Source of the DNA: Bacteroidales bacterium
GTDB taxonomy: Bacteria > Bacteroidota > Bacteroidia > Bacteroidales > UBA7332
Direction of reading: 5' to 3'
Length of the DNA: 54,167 nt
Assembly (NCBI GenBank): GCA_028687995.1
Contig: JAQTZA010000019.1
Coordinates: 1-54,167 of the forward strand
Part shown: positions 45,462 to 54,167 of the stretch, in pieces
Layout: every line of letters starts with the position of its first letter
How positions within the stretch are numbered: the first letter of the stretch is position 1
Notes under the pieces: generated by a model
The model's database searches: none
Seen by the model: the letters and a program-made list of their open reading frames with translations, nothing else
Told to the model about the DNA's origin: nothing
Position numbers and translations under genes: made by a program

Positions 45462-45486
45462 CAATAAGATATTTAAAATCAGTTCT

Positions 45487-47364
45487 TTATTTCTTCCCTT
45501 TCTTGGCATTCTCTCGTGCCAATTGTTGTTGCTTCTTTTGAGCTTCTTCAAGACGAGCCATAAATCCAGATTTCTTCTTGGCAGGTTTCTTTGTATTTTC
45601 GTGCAATTTTGCCAGCAATTTATCCTCATTAATAAACTGGCGAAATGCCATCGTTTGAAGAATAGTAATCAACGTTGATACGAAGTAATAATAACTCAAA
45701 CCAGACGCAAATTGATTCAAGAAAAAGAGGAACATCAACGGCATAATATACATCATTGTCTTCATACCCGGAAGTTGTGCCTGACCTGTATTGGTTGCAT
45801 CCATATTGAATTTAGTATAAACAATATTGGTAGCAGTCATCAATAACACAAAAAGACTGATGTGATTACCGTAGTATTCGCTCAAGAATGGAATGTGCTC
45901 GCTCCAACTGTAGATCGAATCATACGTTGAAAGGTCGGTTGCCCAAAGGAAACTCTCCTGCCGCAACTCGAATGACGTTGGAAAAAACATATACATCGCA
46001 ATCAAGAAAGGCATCTGCACCACCATCGGCAAACAACCACTCAGCGGATTCACTCCAGCTCGACTGTAGAGATCCATCGTGGCTTTTTGTTTCTCCATAG
46101 CCTGATCTTTGGTGTATTTGGCCGTAATTTCTTCTATTTGCGGACGCAATACGCGCATTTTGGCTGACGACAAATATGATTTATAGGTCAATGGGAAAAG
46201 AACGGTTTTGATAATCAAGGTTAAAACCAAAATGATAATACCATAGCTACCAATCCATTTTTCCAACCAGTTAAACATTGGAATAACCATATACTCATTA
46301 ATCCAACGAAATACTGAAGCACCCAGAGGCACTAATTTATCTAAATGTAATTTTTTGGTATCATCTACCCCTTTGTCAAGTTTGTGCAATGTTGGATAAT
46401 GATTAGGCCCAAAATAATAGTTGAATGACAAATTTTTGCCTGATCTTGGGTCAAATTTCACATCCGCTTGCATATCATATTGCTTCAAATAACCTTTCTC
46501 TTTGACTAATTTTGAAGAAACACTGACGGAAGTAAGATTCTCATTTGCAATTAATACGGTCGAAAAGAACTGATCTTTGTAGGCTACCCATTTCACACTA
46601 TTGACTAGATCTTTCTTGTCATCTTTTCCATCACTCAAATAATCTACCTCATCAGCAGCATATTTGTAATAGACTTGCGCATATCGGTTCTCATTCTTTT
46701 CTCCAAGTTCTTGTTGTCTAAGCTTTTGAGACCAATTCATCTCCAACGTGTTGACATTCGAAGCCATTACATTTTGCATTCCAGAGCTTGTTACATCAAA
46801 TTTCATCATGTAACTTTTAGTATGCAAAGTATAAACAAAATTGAGTTGCGCTCCATTATCAGCGACCAAACTCATTGTCAAGACACTGTCTTTCAACGTA
46901 GGTGTAAAGTAGAGATCCGAAGTGTTTACAACTCGGTTGTTGTTTGTGACCAACGTAAAGCCAAAAGCACTTTCATCACCTTGAAATAATATCAACGGCA
47001 ATGTATCGTGTGTTTGAAACTCTTTTAATCGAACGGAATAAACGCGTCCTCCTTTGTTGCTGAATTTGACCTCCATCAAATCATTTGAGATCGTTTCAAT
47101 CTTCTCAACACCTTGCATTGCAGGAGCAAATGCACCAAATTCAGAAGCTTTTGCTGCATTTGCCGAATCACTTTCTAAAATTGACGATGCCTCTTTTGTT
47201 TTCGTGGTAATTTTTGCCAACTCTACCTTGGCTTGCTCTACTTTCGCAATAGAGTCGTTGTAATGTGCTGCTGCAATTTGCTCTTTCGAAGGTTGATTCA
47301 ACCAACTAAAAGTAAAAAGAATCACGCCAATCAATACAAAACCTAAAACTGTATTTTTATCCAT
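45487..47364 (-). CDS. yidC: Membrane protein insertase YidC
   Basis: The 625-residue protein starts with a transmembrane helix (about 7-21, VLGFVLIGVILFTFSWL). A large periplasmic beta domain (about 40-360) follows, then the conserved insertase core with IILVLTLIIKTVLFPLTYKS (about 385) and further helices, including LPMVVQMPFLIAMYMFFP. The C-terminal tail is lysine-rich (NAKKGKK), as in Bacteroidetes YidC, and may help ribosome contact. It inserts and folds inner-membrane proteins with or without SecYEG. It follows pyrG by 47 bp, an arrangement common in Bacteroidetes, and ends at a strong terminator. Confidence 0.96.
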   Translation of the reverse strand: MDKNTVLGFVLIGVILFTFSWLNQPSKEQIAAAHYNDSIAKVEQAKVELAKITTKTKEASSILESDSANAAKASEFGAFAPAMQGVEKIETISNDLMEVKFSNKGGRVYSVRLKEFQTHDTLPLILFQGDESAFGFTLVTNNNRVVNTSDLYFTPTLKDSVLTMSLVADNGAQLNFVYTLHTKSYMMKFDVTSSGMQNVMASNVNTLEMNWSQKLRQQELGEKNENRYAQVYYKYAADEVDYLSDGKDDKKDLVNSVKWVAYKDQFFSTVLIANENLTSVSVSSKLVKEKGYLKQYDMQADVKFDPRSGKNLSFNYYFGPNHYPTLHKLDKGVDDTKKLHLDKLVPLGASVFRWINEYMVIPMFNWLEKWIGSYGIIILVLTLIIKTVLFPLTYKSYLSSAKMRVLRPQIEEITAKYTKDQAMEKQKATMDLYSRAGVNPLSGCLPMVVQMPFLIAMYMFFPTSFELRQESFLWATDLSTYDSIYSWSEHIPFLSEYYGNHISLFVLLMTATNIVYTKFNMDATNTGQAQLPGMKTMMYIMPLMFLFFLNQFASGLSYYYFVSTLITILQTMAFRQFINEDKLLAKLHENTKKPAKKKSGFMARLEEAQKKQQQLARENAKKGKK

Positions 47365-47411
47365 GTGTGTCTGTTTTATTATTTTGATAAGGGAATCATT
47401 CCCTTTGTTCT

Positions 47412-49040
<1,629 letters not shown>

Positions 49041-49053
49041 TTATAAGAAAGTG

Positions 49054-49061
49054 CAAAAGTA
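49054..49061 (-). promoter_or_regulatory. -7 element (TACTTTTG) of pyrG
   Basis: The minus strand reads TACTTTTG, a full match to TAnnTTTG, with a leader of about 30 nt to the GTG start. No -33 TTTG is seen. Confidence 0.5.
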
Positions 49062-49125
49062 GATAATTTTTCGTAAAGTATGACCATATAATGGCGTTGT
49101 GTTTTTCTTTAACAGCAATTTTTGC

Positions 49126-49133
49126 TAATTTTG
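49126..49133 (+). promoter_or_regulatory. -7 element (TAATTTTG) of the DUF3078 gene
   Basis: TAATTTTG matches the consensus but sits about 135 bp before the start codon, so the mRNA leader would be long. I see no gene or obvious riboswitch within that leader. Confidence 0.45.
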
Positions 49134-49268
49134 CAGCACATTTTGATAGCAAAAATTGAGAATAAAATACAAGTTGTCAAAAGGATAACCTGTTCCTTTC
49201 ATTTTGGTCAGGGGTTCTTGGATTTTTCTTCTTATATATTCCCATTTCATGTTTCTAAAATATAATTG

Positions 49269-50681
49269 ATGAATAGTCAGAATACCGTTCGATATCAGTT
49301 TTTCATTATAAGTTTTTGGCTGGTTTTGAGTCTTTTTTTTACATCGATTCAGGCGCAAAATATTCCCTCGAATGACTCTATAGAAAAGCTCAAAGAAGCC
49401 AATTTGATTGATCTAATAGATGATCCGCACGCTCGTTTGATTATCAAAACGGAATCAAGTAGAATTGAAAATGAAGAAACAAACAACAATCATCATTTCC
49501 ACGTTTATAACCGACTGATGATGCCTCTGCAATTTTCAAAAAGTTTTCCAGAAGATATTTGGAAAATTAAGACAATTTCTATTTTCAACTCTGATGAATT
49601 GCATTTCGACTCTTTGAACGTGATAAAAAACTCCGAACTAGAGGATTATTTCGCACTCGATTCCGTTCGTCAAAAAATCTATCATCGTATTATTTTTCGT
49701 CATCCAAATTGGGTAGAATCTATCCAAAAGGAACTTCCATCCGATTTTCTACTAACGAAAGTGGAATCTAAAGGCGAAACAAAAGAGGCGCTAGAAAACC
49801 TATTTTCGCAGGATTTTGGAGTTTCGAAAGAATTATTTTCTGCAAAATTATTGCATAACAATTTCAGAAACAGAGGTCATTGGATTACGGCAAATAAAGC
49901 ATCGATGCAATTTTCCCAGAATTATATATCGACTAATTGGCAACAAGGAGGCGAGAGCAATCTAGCAATGAATGGTTTGCTAAACATGAAAGCAAACTAC
50001 ATCAATCCCAATGGATGGGCTCTCAATAATGAGTTGGAGTGGCGAAGTAGCTTTTTCACAGCACCTTCCGATACCGTTCGTCCTTGGCGAGTGAGCGACG
50101 ATTTATTTCGATTGTCATCAAATTTGGCCATCAAGGCTTTTAATAAATGGAATTATTCGATTTCCTCTGAATTCAAAACACGATTTTTCAACTCTTACAA
50201 AACAAATTCGAATACCAAACTTGGATCATTTCTATCCCCAGCTGAGTTTAACTTCGGTATTGGTATGAGCTACGAGGATGTTTTTGACCGCTTAAGTATC
50301 AAAGGATTCTCGCTTCAATTATCACCCTTTTCTTACAACTGGAAGTATGTTTTGGACGACGAACGAATTGATGTCACTCGATTTGGTCTAGTAAAAGGAC
50401 AAAACACGTTGAATCAAATAGGATCTAGATGGGACATGAAATTAAGCTATAATGTAACAAAGAACATTGCTTGGACTACACGTTTTTACTACTTCACAAC
50501 CTACAAAAACGTTGAGTCGGAGTGGGAGAATACCTTCAACTTCATCATCAATCGTTACTTTTCGACTCGCCTATTTTATCACCTGAAATACGATGACAAA
50601 AGAAAACGCCTAAACGATGATGATTCCTATTTTCAATTCAAGGAACTGTTAAGCTTTGGACTAAATTATTCTTGGCGTTAA
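49269..50681 (+). CDS. DUF3078-family outer-membrane or periplasmic protein
   Basis: The start is the ATG at 49269. The 470-residue product has a signal peptide (LFFTSIQAQ-NI), a mostly polar N-terminal part, and from about residue 210 a strand-rich region that opens with NYISTNWQQGGESNLAMNG. It continues with alternating aromatic strands (WALNNELEWRSSF, FSYNWKYVLDD, RYFSTRLFYHLKYD) and ends with LSFGLNYSWR. This is the DUF3078 pattern and resembles a small outer-membrane beta-barrel. The family function is unknown. The gene precedes the T9SS nuclease gene by 85 bp but has its own promoter-like element. Confidence 0.8.
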   Translation: MNSQNTVRYQFFIISFWLVLSLFFTSIQAQNIPSNDSIEKLKEANLIDLIDDPHARLIIKTESSRIENEETNNNHHFHVYNRLMMPLQFSKSFPEDIWKIKTISIFNSDELHFDSLNVIKNSELEDYFALDSVRQKIYHRIIFRHPNWVESIQKELPSDFLLTKVESKGETKEALENLFSQDFGVSKELFSAKLLHNNFRNRGHWITANKASMQFSQNYISTNWQQGGESNLAMNGLLNMKANYINPNGWALNNELEWRSSFFTAPSDTVRPWRVSDDLFRLSSNLAIKAFNKWNYSISSEFKTRFFNSYKTNSNTKLGSFLSPAEFNFGIGMSYEDVFDRLSIKGFSLQLSPFSYNWKYVLDDERIDVTRFGLVKGQNTLNQIGSRWDMKLSYNVTKNIAWTTRFYYFTTYKNVESEWENTFNFIINRYFSTRLFYHLKYDDKRKRLNDDDSYFQFKELLSFGLNYSWR

Positions 50682-50719
50682 TTAACACATTTACGAGCAC
50701 AGCACCTCAAGATTTTCAC

Positions 50720-50727
50720 TATATTTG
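50720..50727 (+). promoter_or_regulatory. -7 element (TATATTTG) of the nuclease gene
   Basis: TATATTTG matches TAnnTTTG and lies 39 bp before the start codon, giving a leader of about 33 nt. No TTTG was found at the proper distance. Confidence 0.5.
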
Positions 50728-50766
50728 TAACTTTAATTGTTGAATTTTTGTTAATTATTGTTTCAA

Positions 50767-52695
50767 ATGAGACTCTATCTTATCTTTCTTTTAGCTGCTA
50801 TTTGCATTGGCATTTCTGCTCAAACAGTGGTTTCTATTCCTCAAATTCAAGGCAGTAGTACAAGTAGCCCATATAACTCAACAACAGTAAAAACGACAGG
50901 AATTGTGACTGCAAAATTCATTGGAACAGGAAAAATCAATGGATATTTTCTCCAAGATGAAACGGGAGACGGTAATAACTCAACTTCTGACGGAATATTT
51001 GTCTCCACATCTACCAACGACGTATCGGTTGGCGACAAAATAGAGGTGACCGCAACTGTAAGTGAAAACGGTAGCCGGACACAATTAGGCAGCATCACAA
51101 ATCAATCAATCCTAAGCTCGAATAACCCTTTACCCATCAAAAAAGTAGTGTACGACAACACTAATTGGAACTGGGAGGCTTACGAAGGAATGTTGCTCGA
51201 ATTTGACCAAACTCTTTTCGTAACATCGAATTATAATTTGCTAAGATACGGTCAACTTACATTGAATCCTTCAAGAATTTACACGCCCACCAATCAGTGT
51301 TTGCCAAATTCTGCTGAATACACAAATTTAGTTCAACAAAATCAAAGACCTCAACTCACACTCGATGATGCCATAACAACCTCAAATTTTACTCCCATTC
51401 AATTTGCCGACAACTCAGGTACACGTCGGACAGGTGAGCGAGTAAACAATATGCGAGTAATAGTGGACAATGTGAGTTCAAAGTTCTACCTTTATCCAGC
51501 AGAACAAATACAATTTTATGGCAACCCTAGACCTATAGCTCCTTCAGAATTAGGAAACTACAATTTAAAAGTGTGCGCTGCGAATCTCGAGATATTTTTA
51601 GTTGAAAATTTCGATCCGACCTATGGAGGACCGCGAGACGATATAGAAGCCGCTAAACAACTCGCAAAAATTACTGCTGCCATGGTGGCAATCGATGCCG
51701 ATGTATATGGATTAGTAGAAGTGCAGCAAGGGCAAAATGCACTGATCAAATTAGTAAATGCGATGAATACAGCTACTGCTACAGGGCGATATTCCTTTGT
51801 AAACGATGGCGGAGTAGCATCTGGAACATACACCAAAGCTGCTTTCGTCTATCGAACTGACAAAGTAACACCCTATTTGGCTCTCAAAAACAACAATGTA
51901 TCGCCCACTAATCGAAAGAAAGCTCAAGCATTTACGCTCAAAAGCAACGGTGAAAGATTCATTTTTTGTATCAATCACTACAAAGCCAAAAGTGGATGTA
52001 GCTCTGCCACTGGCCTAGATGCCGATTTGGGTGATGGCCAAAGCTGCTACAACGCAAGTCGAGTGAACGAAGCCTCATCTACAGTGAATACCTCCATTGC
52101 AAATAAAACATATTATGGCGATGAAGATGTTTTGATAATGGGCGATTTGAATGCTTATGGCAAAGAAGACCCCATTCAATACTTGATAAAAAATGGTTAT
52201 ACTGATTTACATCGTGCTTTTCATGCAGATTCTGCCTACAGCTATTCTTACAATAATGAGGCTGGATATCTTGACAATGCTTTATGTTCGGCATCTTTAT
52301 TGCCACAAGTAACTGGCGTTTCTGTATTTCATGTAAATGCAGACGAACCAGCTATGTTTGGATATGCAGATGCTGGATTTCAACCCGATATGTATCGGTA
52401 TTCCGATCATGATCCAGTGGTGGTTGGACTTGCTTTAGGTAAAACACAAATAGACAACCCAATTTCCAAAGATAGCATTAAGATTCAACCCACATTGGTC
52501 TCGGATTTCTTTACAGTTAAAAATGCCAATAACTCAGAAATCGAAATTATCAATCTAAATGGCAAAATTGTAGGAACAGCAAAAATCACTTCGGAAGAAC
52601 AGCAAATCAACATTAGTAAATATCATCTAATTTCAGGTGTCTATATGATTCGATTTACAGATCAAGATGTTATAAAACGCCTTATGGTAAGGTAA
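50767..52695 (+). CDS. T9SS-secreted ExeM/NucH-type endonuclease
   Basis: The start at 50767 (MRLYLIFLLAAICIG) gives 642 residues and a signal peptide (ISAQ-TV). An OB-fold of the YhcR type covers about 20-130 (GYFLQDETGDGNNSTSDGIF). The endonuclease/exonuclease/phosphatase domain runs from about 260 to 560. Its signature residues are Asn in CAANLE, Glu in YGLVEVQ, the HYKAKSG segment with the following GDGQSCYNASRVNEA, Asp and Asn in GDLNAYG, and SDHDPVVVG. A T9SS sorting domain ends the protein (GVYMIRFTD, RLMVR). It should be an extracellular metal-dependent nuclease that degrades DNA for nutrients or frees cells from matrix or NETs. Confidence 0.88.
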   Translation: MRLYLIFLLAAICIGISAQTVVSIPQIQGSSTSSPYNSTTVKTTGIVTAKFIGTGKINGYFLQDETGDGNNSTSDGIFVSTSTNDVSVGDKIEVTATVSENGSRTQLGSITNQSILSSNNPLPIKKVVYDNTNWNWEAYEGMLLEFDQTLFVTSNYNLLRYGQLTLNPSRIYTPTNQCLPNSAEYTNLVQQNQRPQLTLDDAITTSNFTPIQFADNSGTRRTGERVNNMRVIVDNVSSKFYLYPAEQIQFYGNPRPIAPSELGNYNLKVCAANLEIFLVENFDPTYGGPRDDIEAAKQLAKITAAMVAIDADVYGLVEVQQGQNALIKLVNAMNTATATGRYSFVNDGGVASGTYTKAAFVYRTDKVTPYLALKNNNVSPTNRKKAQAFTLKSNGERFIFCINHYKAKSGCSSATGLDADLGDGQSCYNASRVNEASSTVNTSIANKTYYGDEDVLIMGDLNAYGKEDPIQYLIKNGYTDLHRAFHADSAYSYSYNNEAGYLDNALCSASLLPQVTGVSVFHVNADEPAMFGYADAGFQPDMYRYSDHDPVVVGLALGKTQIDNPISKDSIKIQPTLVSDFFTVKNANNSEIEIINLNGKIVGTAKITSEEQQINISKYHLISGVYMIRFTDQDVIKRLMVR

Positions 52696-52713
52696 TTTCT
52701 CATCAAAATAGTG

Positions 52714-52721
52714 TACATTTG
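52714..52721 (+). promoter_or_regulatory. -7 element (TACATTTG) of the oxidoreductase gene
   Basis: TACATTTG is a full match to TAnnTTTG, 29 bp before the start codon and only 19 bp after the nuclease stop. The nearest TTTG-like word (TTTC) is 14 bp further up, too close for a usual -33 element. Confidence 0.5.
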
Positions 52722-52750
52722 CTTTTCGCAATCTAGAGAAATTTTAAGCT

Positions 52751-53809
52751 ATGGCAACAATCAACGAACCACTTCAAATAAAATCTGTCACCTTTAAAAA
52801 CAGACTGGGAATGTCACCCATGTGTCAATATTCCGCTGTTTACGGTCACGCAAACGACTGGCACTTTGTGCATTATGGCAGCAGAGCCATTGGCGGTGCA
52901 GGGCTTATTATAGTAGAAGCTACAGCAGTGGTCCCCGAAGGAAGAATAACGCCACATGATCTAGGAATCTGGAACGACGACCAAATCGAAGAGCTGCAAC
53001 GAATTGCTGATTTTGCGCACCAACATGGAGCTGTTGCTGGCATTCAAATAGCACACGCCGGACGAAAAGCATCTCACAATACACCTGACAAAGGTGGGAA
53101 ACAGCTCACACCTTCAGAAGGTGGATGGCAAACAGTGAGTGCATCACCCATTTCTTTCGATAAAGGGGAATTGGAGCCCTTAGAATTGAGCAAAGCTGAA
53201 ATTGAAATTATCGTTCAGCACTTTAGTGCAGCTGCTACACGAGCCAACAAAGCGGGTTTTAAAGTATTGGAAATCCATGCAGCGCATGGCTACCTGATGC
53301 ATCAGTTTTTATCTCCCTTAAGCAACAAACGAACGGATGAATACGGCGGAAGTTTTGAGAACCGCATTCGGATACTCCTTGAAGTTACCGAAGCCGTACA
53401 ACAAGTATGGCCTGACGAATACCCACTTTTTGTAAGAATATCTGCAACCGACTGGAGTGAAGGTGGATGGAATCTAGAAGAATCTATCAAACTGAGCAGA
53501 AAATTAAAAGAGCTGGGCGTTGATTTAATAGACTGCTCGTCTGGCGGTACAGATGTGAATGCAAAAATACCAGTTGCTGCTGGTTATCAAGTTTCCTTTG
53601 CAGAAGCAATCAAAAAAACCGGAATTCTAACATCCGCCGTAGGAATGATTACAGAGAAAGACCAAATCTCAACCATTCTGAAAGAGGAAAAAGCAGACAT
53701 TGTTCTTTTGGGACGAGAATTACTTAGAAATCCATACTTCCCGATTGTATCGACACTCACTACGGATGATTCTATCGATTGGCCAACCCAATATTTGAGA
53801 GCCAAATAA
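52751..53809 (+). CDS. NADH:flavin oxidoreductase of the Old Yellow Enzyme family (YqjM-like)
   Basis: The 352-residue protein is a TIM-barrel FMN enzyme that reduces activated C=C bonds with NAD(P)H. It fits the YqjM class: the N-terminal SPMCQYS carries the Cys25 and Tyr27 pair that tunes FMN. The substrate His pair is seen in EIHAAHGYLMHQF (about 177-189), followed by SNKRTDEYGGSFENR. The QIAHAGRKAS and VGMITEKDQ motifs are also typical. It has no signal peptide and acts in the cytosol, perhaps against electrophilic or oxidised metabolites. It has its own promoter-like element and is the last complete gene here. Confidence 0.93.
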   Translation: MATINEPLQIKSVTFKNRLGMSPMCQYSAVYGHANDWHFVHYGSRAIGGAGLIIVEATAVVPEGRITPHDLGIWNDDQIEELQRIADFAHQHGAVAGIQIAHAGRKASHNTPDKGGKQLTPSEGGWQTVSASPISFDKGELEPLELSKAEIEIIVQHFSAAATRANKAGFKVLEIHAAHGYLMHQFLSPLSNKRTDEYGGSFENRIRILLEVTEAVQQVWPDEYPLFVRISATDWSEGGWNLEESIKLSRKLKELGVDLIDCSSGGTDVNAKIPVAAGYQVSFAEAIKKTGILTSAVGMITEKDQISTILKEEKADIVLLGRELLRNPYFPIVSTLTTDDSIDWPTQYLRAK

Positions 53810-54167
53810 GAAAACTTTTTCAACTTCAAATATTGAATATCTTCTCAAAACTATACTATATCTCATAAAGATCACATAGGCAAAACACCTACTCACCTCA
53901 TGATTTCTTAAAAAATCATCGAAACAAATCTCAATAAACGATCTCAGCGAACAATTTACTTTCTAGGAGAGGTGGGTTATACTATTTCTCTTCACTCTTC
54001 TTTGTAGCTATGCCATTTATGGTACAGCTTATTTTATAATTATTGGTATAGGCGTTTAGACCGCCCAAGTTAATGTATTGATTATAAACGAATAGGTTTA
54101 TTACAAACCATCTTTTTTATGAGTAAATTGAATATTGTATCCATATTTGAACGCCTATTGTACCGAA
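53810..54167. other. Intergenic region (358 bp) to the window end
   Basis: I see only weak secondary structure (for example an inverted repeat at 53900-53919 and a loose ACTCACCTC...GAGGTGGGT pairing) and one partial open frame at the very end. No RNA gene, promoter consensus or terminator is convincing. Confidence 0.5.
54119..54167 (+). CDS. Possible gene start, 16 codons visible, unrecognised
   Basis: An ATG at 54119 opens MSKLNIVSIFERLLYR, which stays open to the window edge. The sequence is too short to assign. The left end of the window is inside an IS, so a second mobile element at this edge is conceivable, but nothing in these residues proves it. Confidence 0.3.
   Translation, partial: MSKLNIVSIFERLLYR

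Larger units (their letters stand above)
44996..45486. other. Intergenic region (491 bp) between the SusC gene and yidC
   Basis: I see no gene here. The stretch holds two pairs of repeats near the SusC start and the yidC terminator at the far end. The AT-rich middle (about 45160-45425) shows nothing that I can interpret. No TAnnTTTG element was found on the minus strand. Confidence 0.6.

Noticed and set aside
45240..45629. Open frame of 129 codons on the minus strand upstream of SusC
   Set aside because: It overlaps the 3' end of yidC in another frame and runs through the yidC terminator.
53900..53919. Inverted repeat near the right end as an IS terminal repeat
   Set aside because: The arms are 7 bp and AT-rich, and no matching transposase or target duplication is visible.

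Overview
The window is AT-rich chromosomal DNA from a member of the Bacteroidetes, most likely Bacteroidales. The evidence is a SusC/SusD pair, five proteins with type IX secretion (T9SS) C-terminal sorting domains, lipoproteins typical of that phylum, the pyrG-yidC pairing, a NagB-like/LmbE fusion of the Bacteroides type, and many -7 elements of the Bacteroidetes form TAnnTTTG upstream of gene starts. I could not fix a genus from sequence alone; a Paludibacter- or Dysgonomonas-like fermenter is only a guess. No rRNA, tRNA, CRISPR array or phage was seen. The only mobile DNA is the edge of an IS3-type element at the left end.

Layout. 1-127: end of an insertion sequence with the first 27 codons of its transposase. 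198-5757 (minus): a carboxynorspermidine-synthase-like dehydrogenase, a T9SS cargo protein, a GH36 alpha-galactosidase and a small tRNA-editing-like protein. 5896-6714 (plus): panB with a clear terminator. 6813-9663 (minus): nagB followed by a fused protein whose NagB-like half has lost catalytic residues and whose other half is an LmbE/PIG-L deacetylase. 9770-12382: mutS, then a wrecked HigA-type antitoxin gene and an unknown secreted protein. 14402-22636 (minus): one probable operon for outer-membrane biogenesis (three SurA/PpiC-type foldases, an OstA/LptA-like protein, a small membrane protein) ending in mutL. 23201-28505 (plus): a TonB-dependent receptor without SusD, a beta-helix lipoprotein, a MORN-repeat protein and a stand-alone carboxypeptidase-regulatory-like domain. 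28645-31651 (plus): an LpxH-like phosphoesterase, a glycosyltransferase and a CvfB-like S1 protein. 31711-44995 (minus): a seven-gene SusC/SusD operon. 45487-49019 (minus): yidC and pyrG. 49269-53809 (plus): a DUF3078 protein, a T9SS-secreted nuclease and an Old Yellow Enzyme-type oxidoreductase. The window closes with an unrecognised open start codon.

How it fits together. Much of the window builds or uses the cell envelope: periplasmic foldases and LPS-transport-like proteins assemble the outer membrane, YidC inserts inner-membrane proteins, and the SusCD and TonB systems plus T9SS cargo work at the cell surface. The most interesting unit is the seven-gene operon at 31711-44995. It joins a SusC/D importer to a surface HExxH metallohydrolase lipoprotein, a DUF4302 lipoprotein, a jellyroll-type T9SS adhesin and two tandem, probably seven-bladed T9SS beta-propellers. 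It contains no glycoside hydrolase, which points to a non-polysaccharide ligand, perhaps peptide or metal-containing. That reading is an inference.
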